47,038 nucleotides of DNA from contig JAPONY010000004.1 of the NCBI GenBank assembly GCA_026713705.1, positions 1-47,038 on the forward strand. The letters are read 5' to 3'. Below the pieces are notes generated by a model. That model was not told the origin of the DNA. It saw nothing but the letters and a program-made list of their open reading frames with translations, and ran no database searches. The stretch's first letter is position 1, and each line of letters starts with the position of its first letter. The position numbers and the translations under genes are program-made. Source of the stretch: Gammaproteobacteria bacterium. Lineage in GTDB: Bacteria > Pseudomonadota > Gammaproteobacteria > Poriferisulfidales > Poriferisulfidaceae. Below, in pieces: positions 20,001 to 29,124 of this stretch.

Positions 20001-22412
20001 GAAGTTAATTTTCGCGATAGCGATATTGGGGAGATTTTTCGACAGACACACAAGATTGGTGAGTGGGTTGTAAATTTCGACGAATTGGTCGATAGGCGGC
20101 TCTTGAGCAACAATGGAGTACAAGTTATTCGCCATGTCCATGATCGGCAAATTGATCACAATATTGTTGTCTCGACGACCTCCAAATCTAGACTTCTTCG
20201 TGTGCTCCTTAAAGAACGTCTTGAGGAACTTAATCCAGCGATTCTCGAAAGAGATGAAAAATTAGTAGATCGCTTGATTGAGCAGGCTAATGCGTTATCT
20301 GGACAAGTTGTTATGCGTGCGGCCCGTTACAGCCACTATGCTAACGAACTACTTGGCATAGTTTTGTCAATGGAGCAACTTCGTACGGGACTTGGAGGAA
20401 TGGACTTGCCGCTTGGCTGGTATTTCTTGGATGATTTTGCGGTCTGGTTTGGGCAGCGCGAAGAACAGATAGCAGACATTATGGCCATTGCGCCGCGCAT
20501 TGCGGATGGTGTACCGGTTTTAAAGGTCGCTATATCAGAAGCAAAATTTGTCGGCTCGCGTGGATATAGAACACAAGTAAAGAAATCTGCAAAACAGCTT
20601 GAAGAAACTGTAGCTCGTCTTGAAAGGGCACTCGACCCTAAGCACAAGCGGATTGACCGTGAAGTCTGGTTACATCGCCTAGGTGATTTCATGATCGAAG
20701 GTATGGGACCATTTGATCCGAATTTAATAAACAACTGGGATCTTCATAAATGGTCCGATGAAGTCCGGCAGGACAAAGTGTCCATTCAGATAGCAGGTTT
20801 CTCACATGTGTTTATTCACGACAATGAAGAAAACGTAGATGTGGGAGGGCCCATTCCCATGAAAGGCATGCCACACTGTTCGCAGCAAGTCTTTGACAAG
20901 ACTAGCGTGGTTAGATTGTTTCAGTCTTTCGCTGAGCAAAGTTCGGCATTAGTCGAGCAAACACCCCTCGAAAGGGAGGAATGGGCTGATGCACATGTGT
21001 CCTCTGGATCTACACTTGATAGTCCGCGCGACTATAACCAGTCTATTAGAGATCATTGCCCACAAGCAACTGAATTGGTGCCTACACCAGGCAACAACAC
21101 TGAAAAGTCAAAGCTAGCCGAACAATCGCAGCAAACTGGTTCCACCCTAGAAGACAAAAAAATACTACCTAGACCAGAACCTCGGACGGGAAATGCCGAA
21201 AATACAGTCGCGGATGAATTGTGGGAACAGTGGCCATCACGTCAACTTGTGGAGTGGATCAACTCTGGAGCCAATACGGATGCAGATGACCGGGATGTCA
21301 AAACTTGGCTTGATACAACGGTCAAAGCATTACAAAAAGCATTGCGCGGCTATGAGATGACCGCGGAACTCATAGGCGCGCGCCTAACACCTAATGCGGC
21401 ACTTGTGCGCTTTCGTGGCTCAGACGAACTTACTGTGCCAAAGGTTGAGAAGAAACGGCAAGAATTGCTTACTTCACATGCCATTGATGTTATTAGCGTG
21501 CTAGCAGCCCCAATGGAAATTATCATCATGGTAAAACGGCCGCGCCGGGCCATATTACATTTGCGCGACCTCTGGCGGCAACGTGAACTTCCCGCGACTG
21601 CACCTGAATCAAATGCAAGTCTGTTGCTTGGCGCAAAGGAATCAGATGGCGAGTTGTTATACCTGAATGTGGGCAATGAGTTTGGAGGTCATCAACCACA
21701 TGGGCCGCACACATTGATTGCTGGTGAAACAGGAAGCGGTAAGGGCGTCTTAGTACAGTCCCTTCTTCTGGACATTTGCGCAACTAATTCTCCCTCAAAA
21801 GCCCGTATTCGCATGATTGATCCTAAGGCTGGGATTGATTTTCCTTGGCTACACAATATGCCCCATTTAGAAGGCGATCTTATTACCGAACAGGATAAAG
21901 CAATTCATGCCCTGGAGGAGTTGGTTGCTGAAATGGAACGAAGAAACAGACTCTTAGCCAAAGCTGGTGTTACTAAGCTTGATAACTACAACCAAAAAGT
22001 AACACCATCAGAATATATTCCACGTATTTGGCTATTCCATGATGAGCTAGCGGACTGGATGATGATCAATGAGTATCGGGATGCTGTGGATCTGAATGCT
22101 AGTCGCCTTGGTGGAAAAGCGCGAGCTGCAGGAATTAGTCTCGTTCTGATTACGCAACGACCAGATAAAGATGTATTGCCAATGCAGCTTCGCGCAAACT
22201 TAACGAATCGGCTAGTTCTAAAAGTTGCCGACAAAAAAAACTCCATGATTGTCCTTGATGAGCCTGGTGCGGAACGGTTACTTGGCCGGGGTCATCTAGC
22301 AGCGAAATTGCCAGGAGAAGGCAGAGTTATATTAGTTCAAGTTCCTTTTGCTAGTGAGGATGAAATAAGTGAGTTAGCAGATGTCATAAAACGATCTTGG
22401 CACAAACTGTAA
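17064..22412 (+). CDS. DptH/SspH-like large FtsK/HerA-type ATPase
   Basis: A very large protein (1782 residues) with a C-terminal FtsK/HerA-like ATPase. The P-loop is GETGSGKG at residues 1554-1561, a MIDPKAGIDF strand follows, and LFHDELADWMM is the Walker B region, then an ITQRPDKDVLP segment with a sensor-like arrangement. The first 1500 residues are not recognised. Length and domain placement fit DptH, the largest subunit of the DptFGH restriction complex, and SspH of SspFGH. I use the ATG at 17064 with GGGAG six bases upstream, rather than the TTG at 17061. The base composition matches its two upstream partners. It should act on DNA, probably as a translocating or unwinding ATPase. Confidence 0.68.
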   Translation: MTRSELIAAVALDFIKAHLDQEPEGSLRFCMLGLEPSFVCSIAQAVLADPGVEAIVLVKISPLFDPESVLPSDARSEESITHWRHCRLVDGTRAVLFAASQEELQRNDKSVEKITKIETDTLRTCYESWIDKVGLTSTYLDKSKRGHLLTALRSANLSHAARTIESFADFVLAISDGIITRGLPLQRAIDNALPSLKLPRYAGYFDRIPEKKRTTTAEWNKNFQHLHNRIRPLLVRETERGEPIPREQLRENLNNIIDCLTDTEIRAIQNFLDADLRPDDWSDEQKGLVDLDWRSISELFEGISQSASVPLGEQTIKFFDDEFDDQLEDEERELLSNDFPKEPSDDLQRFFETYCEHLARDKMLSSMWERYIYRNPQTYRDFLVGLLATLDSLRRRVNDEDLCERKLIVRIPNARKKSFWRTKNSKVVRYFAFRYKGLETLLGSNVKFEFGKLLKFYFPQADNDLAKITSASKDARSIKFEVTLDPEGAKAKLIFHWEIPVDAIAMALPDDLLSIANQNEEYALLPTADIARQSVSAKGGIQRIALNDVNTIRDVTNTNDGRLVAPNTESGNRSGAFLIALEEIANVLGTQSTKAIQEVFGYFLTTYTKAIREWVAPDGSGVASDAFIEQVNAYGKLLSCLLNHASNDLAREKLWQEVLRLGVANVGAGALAAIVAPWHPMRLAEIGAKAHQTAKLINDVLGADEHDIFRADLLFGQVQAELISNYYPEVCVGFDQDRPVLLAAANTAYDYTLAEPPLRRAHLDGDDALDIEPGVAAKVFGNVGEQYLKLLPHERSNFSMVLYNAESKALPSALASELSSKVEQENELQCDLLLTHSEPKRIRRIYEQQNVAVSEESGSIMASEAARNFLSRLRIGFLDTADLPDGDADRAVDIVALQDVVARNAKLVWKRAPSDRYPELLDHVPARWSRRRPIGLADTAASVYLVCPAQPHPGQNYLNLVHGFLEGDNALPDNVLPAREVNFRDSDIGEIFRQTHKIGEWVVNFDELVDRRLLSNNGVQVIRHVHDRQIDHNIVVSTTSKSRLLRVLLKERLEELNPAILERDEKLVDRLIEQANALSGQVVMRAARYSHYANELLGIVLSMEQLRTGLGGMDLPLGWYFLDDFAVWFGQREEQIADIMAIAPRIADGVPVLKVAISEAKFVGSRGYRTQVKKSAKQLEETVARLERALDPKHKRIDREVWLHRLGDFMIEGMGPFDPNLINNWDLHKWSDEVRQDKVSIQIAGFSHVFIHDNEENVDVGGPIPMKGMPHCSQQVFDKTSVVRLFQSFAEQSSALVEQTPLEREEWADAHVSSGSTLDSPRDYNQSIRDHCPQATELVPTPGNNTEKSKLAEQSQQTGSTLEDKKILPRPEPRTGNAENTVADELWEQWPSRQLVEWINSGANTDADDRDVKTWLDTTVKALQKALRGYEMTAELIGARLTPNAALVRFRGSDELTVPKVEKKRQELLTSHAIDVISVLAAPMEIIIMVKRPRRAILHLRDLWRQRELPATAPESNASLLLGAKESDGELLYLNVGNEFGGHQPHGPHTLIAGETGSGKGVLVQSLLLDICATNSPSKARIRMIDPKAGIDFPWLHNMPHLEGDLITEQDKAIHALEELVAEMERRNRLLAKAGVTKLDNYNQKVTPSEYIPRIWLFHDELADWMMINEYRDAVDLNASRLGGKARAAGISLVLITQRPDKDVLPMQLRANLTNRLVLKVADKKNSMIVLDEPGAERLLGRGHLAAKLPGEGRVILVQVPFASEDEISELADVIKRSWHKL

Positions 22413-22475
22413 CACTTGGTCTGCCAAAGGATGATCGAGTGGATAAATAATTGATCTTACCCAATGTGGCGCCAA

Positions 22476-22493
22476 CTCTTACTAGAGTGAGAG
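22476..22493. terminator. Hairpin between convergent operons
   Basis: CTCTTAC (22476-22482), a TAGA loop and GTGAGAG (22487-22493) form a stem with one G-T pair in the 172-bp gap between the convergent FGH and sspDCB operons. No T tract follows, so a simple intrinsic terminator is doubtful. Confidence 0.3.
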
Positions 22494-22584
22494 GAGTACA
22501 GACATCTTGACTCAGCCTTGGTTTCTGATCAATTTCGGGGTACAAGATTCGTCTATCCGTGCAGCTGCGAGCGACATCTCTGAT

Positions 22585-23421
22585 TTACTTGTGGCAGGCA
22601 AGACATACTTTGGCGGTACCATACAGGTCGTCAATATCTATAGGTTCGCTGTCTGGTCTTAGTGGATTAGCCTGGTACTTGGCTCGTATTCTTTTCAGTC
22701 GGCGCTGGTGATCCGCCTTGATTTGTTCTACACGCTCAGGCCGCGCAAGGTCAGGAAGTGATTCGCCTTGGCTCCATGTGAATGGAGAGCCATTATTGAG
22801 GGCATCTTTCTCGTAGCTTATGGCCTGCTCGAAATATTCCGGATGCCTTTCCATCAATCGCACCCACTCTATCTTTTGCTGGAAGAAACAGAAAGTGCAA
22901 CCACTGCGGGTGCGCCACTCGTAATACTTGGGTAATCCTAAACCGGCACCTTCCAATATCTCGATTACGCCTGCCTTGTCAATTCCTGCTTCCTTGAGAG
23001 GAAGATGCACGATCAGATTGTCTTGTTTCGAGGCATAGCCCTCGCGATATTCCTCATCCGCACGAATAGCCACATAACTGCATACCTTCTCGCCGTTTTT
23101 AAGCCACGGTCTGACCCACTGTTCGAATGGACGAAGCTTTAGCTGCCGAGTGCACCAGCGGCTTTGCGGCGATGGCAAATAATTGTTGAATCTCTTGAGC
23201 CAGAAGTCAAAGTCCCGATCTGGATTCAGCCGCAGTATCGGCTTTCCCAAAAACCCCTCTAGCTCGATTAAAAATTCATAAACCTCCGGCAATTCTTTTC
23301 CTGTATCGGTAAAGAAATACTGAAGGTCAAGATTGGGGTGGCTCTGCCGCATGTAAATGGCAAGTGCGGCGCTGTCACGTCCCCCCGAGAGGCCGAGAAC
23401 GTGGTGCTCATTTATGGTCAT
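22585..23421 (-). CDS. sspD: SspD, PAPS-reductase-like ATP pyrophosphatase of DNA phosphorothioation
   Basis: A 278-residue protein of the PAPS reductase/DndC-like family. SspD activates the DNA backbone using ATP during sulfur insertion. The PP-loop SGGRDS lies at residues 12-17. Cysteine pairs suited to a cluster or zinc are C90 (RWCTRQ), C175 and C178 (GCTFC), and C273 and C276 (CLAC). The end of the protein keeps the CHK sequence. It begins two bases after the sspC stop and is the last gene of the sspBCD operon. I separate it from cytosolic CysH because of the extra C-terminal Cys pair and the sspC/sspB neighbours. Confidence 0.82.
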   Translation of the reverse strand: MTINEHHVLGLSGGRDSAALAIYMRQSHPNLDLQYFFTDTGKELPEVYEFLIELEGFLGKPILRLNPDRDFDFWLKRFNNYLPSPQSRWCTRQLKLRPFEQWVRPWLKNGEKVCSYVAIRADEEYREGYASKQDNLIVHLPLKEAGIDKAGVIEILEGAGLGLPKYYEWRTRSGCTFCFFQQKIEWVRLMERHPEYFEQAISYEKDALNNGSPFTWSQGESLPDLARPERVEQIKADHQRRLKRIRAKYQANPLRPDSEPIDIDDLYGTAKVCLACHK

Positions 23422-23423
23422 TA

Positions 23424-26400
23424 TTAAACCTGTTTCTCCTGTTTTTGAAGGTGTGGCTCGCTTGGTAACATTTTGAGATAGCGGGCGCTCAACTCGGTCA
23501 GTGTTGCGAGAATGATATGCCGTTGATCCTCCCCGCTATCGCGCAAAACCGATTCCAGGCGCTCAAACAGCAACTCCACCTTGTCACGATCAGTGTTCGC
23601 GATTTCAAATTCCTGGTGCCTTGTGCCAGATTCCCCTGGAAGGCCAGTCACAATCGCCAAAGCATGGCGTTTATCTTCTCTTCCCTTGACCCTGGCAAAT
23701 GCCTCTATGCGAACAAATTGTTGTGCCATCTCTGCAAGACACACTGAAGCCCGGTCAATATCGACATCCACCCAATCCTGGGCAGGTTTGTTGATCGCCA
23801 TGCCGGCAAAACTTTCCATGTCCATATCACTGCCTGTGAAGCCCGCCACTCTAATTACAAAAGCCTCAAGACGGTGATCGCCTGCTAGCCCCTTCACGTT
23901 TTCAGCACGGGCGCGCAATTCCTCCAGCATGGCAGAAGAAGAATTTGCTACCTGTAATTCCGTCAGTAGCAACTCCCTCAAGCGGCCAAGCATAGCCGGA
24001 TATGCTTGTCTTAATTCCGTCAAACCCTCACGAATTTGTTTCTCAATGGTGATAAGAGTTTTCTTGTTTCCAATTTGCCTGTTAGCACCGAATATGCGTG
24101 GAATGTCATCAAAGATCAATTTATTCGGATCTTTTGCGCTTTTGAATAGCTGGCGAACTTTTTGTGCATTTTTTGAAAGGTTCTGGGTTCGACCAACCCA
24201 TTCCGGCAATTGATCATAGATTGCCACTAGCCCTCGTGCCACATCAATAGGCTCAAGGTTAGGGAGCTCGTTATCGTTGTCTAAATCACGCACAATATCC
24301 GCCATGCCTGACAACAGCTGGCGAGATATTCCTGACAAATCCATCCATCGCAACCGAATATCCTCCGGATTCGTAGTCAGGCTGTCCATGTCTAGATCAG
24401 TAACTTGGGCTTGAAAAACCCCTTCTCGATAAAAAGCTAGTTTGTCGCGGTGGGACAGGAAAAATGCAACAAGAAAAACCGGGAGAAGCCCTTCTTTGAT
24501 GCCAAACGGAGGTTCGCGCCAAATCCTGTATATCTCGGATGCAGGCACTGTTTCTGTCTTGTGGTCTTCAAGATATTTCTCGGCCATCTTCCAAGCGGGC
24601 GCCAAATGATGCGGGTCTGCCTTGACACCAGATCCGGGAGGCATGAATCGCCAACCACGCCCTCTAGTATTACGATACAAGCGGGTACGCTCTAAAAGCG
24701 ATGCAAACAGTCCTGATTCTGCCGGAAATCCTGTGATGCCGAGTCGTGCCTTGCCTTCATGGAGCGCCATGCGTCGTAATAGCGCGTTGAGCCCCGCAAC
24801 AGCACTGGACGAAGGCTTTACACGCCCGAGTAGTTCATTGTGAATCTTAGGTGCTTTCTTGAAGCGTTCTGATGCCAGTTTAGATGCGAAGCCATTCAAG
24901 TCTGTGTACGAAAGTGACTTGGGCAACTTGAATGTAGGTCGGCCACAGTGCCATTGGGCGCTAGCAAACACTTTAGTCAGTTCTACTTCAAATTGCCCAT
25001 GAAGGGCTTCAATGCGTGCATAGATCTCTGCTCGGGCCACTCGGTCACCCAACAGTTCTGGCATTTCGTCGCGCACTTTTTCAAGTGCTAAGAGTTCACG
25101 TGCTAGCACGAACAGATTGGGAGCCCGTCCTGATGTGCCCACGACGATTTCCCATTTCTTGTTCTGGCTAACAGCACGTTGGCATATTTGGTCTCTGATA
25201 GCTAATGACTCGCTTTTTGCGGGGATAGCCAAAAAGAACGCACCAATTGCACCATGAGGCGGCTCATAACTCTTCACCATCTCATCCAAATTGGATAGTG
25301 TGGTAGCTATGACATCAAACCAGCGTAGTGCCCCTGTTTCGTGATAGTGTCGCTTAGCCACTACAGGTTGCAGTTTGGCAAAAGCTTCAATGGAAGAAAA
25401 ATCTATCTCTCCCACATCTCCCGACACTTCTTCAATAGCTTGGTCGATATCAAAGTCACTGCCTTCGAAAATCGCATAGGAATTAGAAAACTTCCGAAAA
25501 ATGATCAGTGACCATCCCTGCAAATCCTTCAAGGCACGCTTGATTTTGGCGATGCTGTGGGGTTGCAATGCTAGCACCAACAGTTGGCTGCTTGCGACCA
25601 ATCCTGATCCTCCCTTAAGCATGTCAACAAGCGCGATCGTTTTGAGCAACTGGAGGTGCAATTCTTTGTGCTCTTTAGCCTCGCACCGGTCCAGTGCATC
25701 AATCGCCAAAGCCCACCGGTGACCATCCGGGGACGCTAGGATAGATGGGCCGAGATTGAGACGCAGGTAATCCCAAAGAGCATCGGGACCATATAAATCT
25801 CCAGCTTCGGCCTCCCGGAGAAAATCTTGGAACCCCCTAGGTTCTGCAGAATTCAAGAACCCGAAAATGCTGCGTTGACTTTGCCCGAACCGACGTTGAG
25901 AAACTGGCCCAAGCAAGCAAGCTGTCACCGGGTGCAATGGCCAGCACTCCTCCAACATCTCGGCTAGTCTTAAAGGTGTGTGTTTCTGTATCTGCTCCGC
26001 CACATTTTTGGTCAATGCATCAAAGGTTTTCGGGCGATATCCTCCGTCACTTTCTATCGTGCTTCCGATCAGAACAATTTGTTCACTGCCGCTGACACTG
26101 ACAGACAGGTCCACAAACCTACCTTGGATTTTTGTCCATTCATCGCGCATCTCGCGCGAAAGCCGATGTGCGTATTCTCCGAACGACTGGTGAAGAACAC
26201 CAACAAAGATTAGTTGACCCTGACTGCGGGAAGCTAGTTCCGCGACCTGTTGGAACAGGTAGATGTCAGATCCTTTACCCGCTGCGGCTTCAAGGAATTT
26301 GCCCATTTCGTCCACAAACAAAATCAACCCTCCACTGGAACGAGGGCTCAAGGCTGAGATCTTTTTTAAAGCATCTAAAACCTTCTTCTCTTTCCATGTC

Positions 26401-26825
26401 CGAGGCTTTCTCCCACTCAAAAACCCGCTATCATTAATAGCCTCTCCTATCACCTGTTCCGGCCGTTCTTGCCTTCCGACCACTGGCAGGATGCGCCACC
26501 CTTTCTTACCGGGCGGAAGTGCTTTGTAAATGTGATTAGCTGTACGTTTCCCTACAATGGCCCTTGCACGATCCCTAGATTTTCCGTCACCTCCAAGTAG
26601 CGCGCTCAAAGTGACTACTAGACTTGACTTGCCACTGCCATAAGCACCCGTCCATGTGAACGCACCTTGCTTGTTTTCCAGTATGTGTTGCGCCATGGTT
26701 TTGAGCACCTCGGCAACAGACTGCGAGCAAATGAAGCCTTCCAGAGATTCCGGGTTTCCAATGTCAACATCGACCCGGATAGCGCGTTGAAAGCGACGGG
26801 CGACGCGAACGTGGTCAGACAGCAC
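23424..26825 (-). CDS. sspC: SspC, large P-loop ATPase of DNA phosphorothioation
   Basis: A protein of about 1133 residues with a P-loop (GAYGSGKSS at 60-68) and a Walker B strand (LILFVDEMGK at about 167-176) in its N-terminal third; the rest is helical and not recognised. SspC is the ATPase subunit of the single-stranded phosphorothioation complex. I selected the GTG at 26825, which follows AAGGGG at good spacing and overlaps sspB by 11 bases. The frame extends to a TTG at 26852, which lacks a ribosome-binding site. sspD follows after two bases. Together with sspB and sspD it gives the characteristic DUF4007-ATPase-PP-loop trio. Confidence 0.8.
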   Translation of the reverse strand: MLSDHVRVARRFQRAIRVDVDIGNPESLEGFICSQSVAEVLKTMAQHILENKQGAFTWTGAYGSGKSSLVVTLSALLGGDGKSRDRARAIVGKRTANHIYKALPPGKKGWRILPVVGRQERPEQVIGEAINDSGFLSGRKPRTWKEKKVLDALKKISALSPRSSGGLILFVDEMGKFLEAAAGKGSDIYLFQQVAELASRSQGQLIFVGVLHQSFGEYAHRLSREMRDEWTKIQGRFVDLSVSVSGSEQIVLIGSTIESDGGYRPKTFDALTKNVAEQIQKHTPLRLAEMLEECWPLHPVTACLLGPVSQRRFGQSQRSIFGFLNSAEPRGFQDFLREAEAGDLYGPDALWDYLRLNLGPSILASPDGHRWALAIDALDRCEAKEHKELHLQLLKTIALVDMLKGGSGLVASSQLLVLALQPHSIAKIKRALKDLQGWSLIIFRKFSNSYAIFEGSDFDIDQAIEEVSGDVGEIDFSSIEAFAKLQPVVAKRHYHETGALRWFDVIATTLSNLDEMVKSYEPPHGAIGAFFLAIPAKSESLAIRDQICQRAVSQNKKWEIVVGTSGRAPNLFVLARELLALEKVRDEMPELLGDRVARAEIYARIEALHGQFEVELTKVFASAQWHCGRPTFKLPKSLSYTDLNGFASKLASERFKKAPKIHNELLGRVKPSSSAVAGLNALLRRMALHEGKARLGITGFPAESGLFASLLERTRLYRNTRGRGWRFMPPGSGVKADPHHLAPAWKMAEKYLEDHKTETVPASEIYRIWREPPFGIKEGLLPVFLVAFFLSHRDKLAFYREGVFQAQVTDLDMDSLTTNPEDIRLRWMDLSGISRQLLSGMADIVRDLDNDNELPNLEPIDVARGLVAIYDQLPEWVGRTQNLSKNAQKVRQLFKSAKDPNKLIFDDIPRIFGANRQIGNKKTLITIEKQIREGLTELRQAYPAMLGRLRELLLTELQVANSSSAMLEELRARAENVKGLAGDHRLEAFVIRVAGFTGSDMDMESFAGMAINKPAQDWVDVDIDRASVCLAEMAQQFVRIEAFARVKGREDKRHALAIVTGLPGESGTRHQEFEIANTDRDKVELLFERLESVLRDSGEDQRHIILATLTELSARYLKMLPSEPHLQKQEKQV

Positions 26826-27786
26826 CGCTTCGCCCCTTGCGACGGTAATCAATCTTGATGAAACGCTGTGCTTTCTCGATATCCAAGTCGCAGGTACGCG
26901 TCAACTGTTTCAAGCCGGCAGATTCAGACCATCGGTAAAGTCCCTTGCTTGTTTCTTCAATCTTTGCGAGTCTGCCAACCATATCGTTCTCGTCAAGCAA
27001 AAATACTCTGCCAGGGGACCCCGGAGCATACATAAGAGACTCCAAAGATAGTGTTTGCGCTTCAAGGGAAAATTTCGACCAAAACTCGGTTACTGCCCAG
27101 CAGAACACTCCTGCGCCAAGCGTCCGTTTGCGGCCCCGCACGAACTGAAAATTATCACGCTTTCCATTGGATTTAATGAGGCCAAGTTCCGCCAGCGGCG
27201 ATTCTAGAGAGTCTTCGTAACTGCCATGCTTACGAATCGACTGTCGCACGTAGGTACGAACAAAGCACGCAACATCATTGCGGATAGTTGTTATAGAGGC
27301 GCGAGACCAGCTTCGATCCTTAGCAAGTCTGCAGAGCCCATTGACCAACTGGTCCCGGCCAAAGTATGTGGCCGGATAGTAATTGAACGCCCAGAACCAT
27401 GTGGTTTTCTGTGGTCGACTGCTTAGTTTCCAGTGAAGTACCCATAATGTGGTTGGATCCTCCATATATGGGTCAAATCCACTCTCGTCATCGAACAGCA
27501 AGCATCCAAAATTTGTAGCCTCTGTGACGATACGGCCCTCTCTCGATGTGTCTCTGATTACATCGGTCACTGAAGCCCAATGACGCATTGAGGACACCAT
27601 GTTTTTCCCGATCCCGAACCTAGCTCCAGCATCTTCTGACAGGAATATGGATTTAGTCTCAAGACAACTCTCTGACTCCTGCACAGCGTCAAACGCTTTC
27701 TTCAACCACCCGTAGCGGAGCGGAAAAGTCTCGTGGCCCGACAATTGCGGCCTATAATCATCAGCATAGAGTGGTCCCCGATGCAT
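26815..27786 (-). CDS. sspB: SspB, DUF4007 protein of DNA phosphorothioation
   Basis: A 323-residue protein with the DUF4007 signature near the start (LSGHETFPLRYGWLKKAF, residues 15-32), followed by the GIGKNMV.SMRHW helix-turn region. In published Ssp systems SspB is a DNA nickase that opens the strand for sulfur exchange. It starts the minus-strand operon sspB-sspC-sspD, and is divergent from sspA across 144 bp. Only a weak Shine-Dalgarno is seen before the ATG at 27786. DUF4007 followed by a large ATPase and a PP-loop protein is specific enough to name it. Confidence 0.83.
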   Translation of the reverse strand: MHRGPLYADDYRPQLSGHETFPLRYGWLKKAFDAVQESESCLETKSIFLSEDAGARFGIGKNMVSSMRHWASVTDVIRDTSREGRIVTEATNFGCLLFDDESGFDPYMEDPTTLWVLHWKLSSRPQKTTWFWAFNYYPATYFGRDQLVNGLCRLAKDRSWSRASITTIRNDVACFVRTYVRQSIRKHGSYEDSLESPLAELGLIKSNGKRDNFQFVRGRKRTLGAGVFCWAVTEFWSKFSLEAQTLSLESLMYAPGSPGRVFLLDENDMVGRLAKIEETSKGLYRWSESAGLKQLTRTCDLDIEKAQRFIKIDYRRKGRSGAV

Positions 27787-27854
27787 TTCGAAGCTCGTTA
27801 GTCAGGGGGAATCTGTCCCCACATTACCCTCCCTTTAGGAGAATGTCAAAGTCT

Positions 27855-27877
27855 AAACTGGAAGATTCGTCCAGTTT
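27855..27877. promoter_or_regulatory. Perfect inverted repeat in the sspA-sspB divergent promoter region
   Basis: AAACTGGA (27855-27862) and TCCAGTTT (27870-27877) are perfect inverted 8-bp arms separated by 7 bp. The site lies midway between the starts of sspA (27931) and sspB (27786). A TAGAAT at 27901-27906 could serve as -10 for sspA. A second shorter dyad, GGGGA-ATCTG-TCCCC, sits nearer sspB at about 27802-27816. The size suits a dimeric repressor, but no regulator gene is found in the ssp cluster. Confidence 0.5.
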
Positions 27878-27930
27878 CAGGAAAATCAGACAGTTGGGAG
27901 TAGAATGTATGCACAACTTTCAGCATCGGG

Positions 27931-29124
27931 ATGAAAGCGGTGGATAGCCGAACAATAATTTATTCGGATTATCAAGCAACTACGCCACTTGATCCACTTG
28001 TCGTAGAAAAAATGAATCCCTTGTGGAGTGATTCATTCGGTAACCCGCACTCCAGCGACCACATTGTTGGATGGCAAGCAGCAAAAGTCGTAACCGCCGC
28101 AACCGAGTCAATCGCTACTCTGATCGGAGCTGGTCCTGATGAAGTGATTTTCACATCTGGAGCAACGGAAGCAAATAATCTTGCGCTCCTAGGTCTCGCC
28201 CGCCGCACCATAAAGAAGCGACACCGAATACTCGTCAGTGCTATTGAGCACAAAAGTATATTGGAAACTGCGCAGACATTGGAGAAGCAGATGGGATTTA
28301 CCGTTGACACGATTCCAGTGGACAAGCAGGGAAGAATAGATTTAGGTGCACTTGAAAGACTGCTTGACGAGACGGTTCTCGTTGTGTCGGCTATGGCTGT
28401 CAACAATGAAATTGGGACCATCCAGGACATCCCGAAGATTGCATCGCTTTTGGAATCACACGGTATCCTGTTCCACTGCGATGCGGCACAAGCACCATCT
28501 GCCATGGACTTGCGTGACATCGCAACACATACTGATCTCGCGAGCTTGTCGGCTCATAAAATCTACGGTCCTCAGGGTATCGGTGCGTTATATATCCGTC
28601 GGGACATACAGAATCAAGTTGAGCCATTGATTTACGGTGGAAGCCAGCAGGAGGGATTACGCTCCGGCACCGTTCCAGTTGCGCTGTGTGCGGGAATGGG
28701 AGCGGCCTGCGATATTCTGACTTCCCCGGACATTACTGAGGAACGAATGAGGGTCGCTAAATACCGTGATACATTTGTGGAATTGTTACAGGACAGTTCT
28801 TTCCCCGTCATCGTCAACGGTCCTGATGTGGAAAATCGTCACCCCGGCAATACGAACCTTCAATTTCCTAACTTTGACGCTCATGAAATTCTCGCAGCCC
28901 TACAACCGTGGTTAGCAGCATCTACAGGCTCGGCTTGTACGTCAGGGACCCCCCAACCCTCGCATGTGCTTAACGCGATTGGCCTTACAAAAGATCAAAG
29001 TAAATCCTCCATGCGCTTCAGTTTCGGACGTTTTACTTCCAATGACGAGATTGAAAAAGCAGCATTACTCGTTCATGGAACTCTTGACCATTTAGAAAGT
29101 GAGAGTTACAAGAAATCTGCTTGA
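27931..29124 (+). CDS. sspA: SspA, cysteine desulfurase of DNA phosphorothioation
   Basis: A 397-residue PLP enzyme of the NifS/IscS/DndA family, which takes sulfur from L-cysteine. K210 in SAHKIYGPQG binds PLP, and C336 in the STGSACTSG loop carries the persulfide. Other family marks are the FTSGATEANN segment and HCDAAQA. It is divergent from sspB, the usual arrangement for the Ssp system, and provides sulfur for the SspBCD complex. A general IscS-type role cannot be excluded from sequence alone, but no isc scaffold genes are near. The ATG at 27931 is preceded by ATCGGG; a GTG at 27940 is an alternative. The tRNA-Phe fragment starts 85 bases after the stop. Confidence 0.88.
   Translation: MKAVDSRTIIYSDYQATTPLDPLVVEKMNPLWSDSFGNPHSSDHIVGWQAAKVVTAATESIATLIGAGPDEVIFTSGATEANNLALLGLARRTIKKRHRILVSAIEHKSILETAQTLEKQMGFTVDTIPVDKQGRIDLGALERLLDETVLVVSAMAVNNEIGTIQDIPKIASLLESHGILFHCDAAQAPSAMDLRDIATHTDLASLSAHKIYGPQGIGALYIRRDIQNQVEPLIYGGSQQEGLRSGTVPVALCAGMGAACDILTSPDITEERMRVAKYRDTFVELLQDSSFPVIVNGPDVENRHPGNTNLQFPNFDAHEILAALQPWLAASTGSACTSGTPQPSHVLNAIGLTKDQSKSSMRFSFGRFTSNDEIEKAALLVHGTLDHLESESYKKSA

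Noticed and set aside
22413-22584. Small gene in the gap between the convergent operons
   Set aside because: No frame with a start and ribosome-binding site; only a hairpin is visible.
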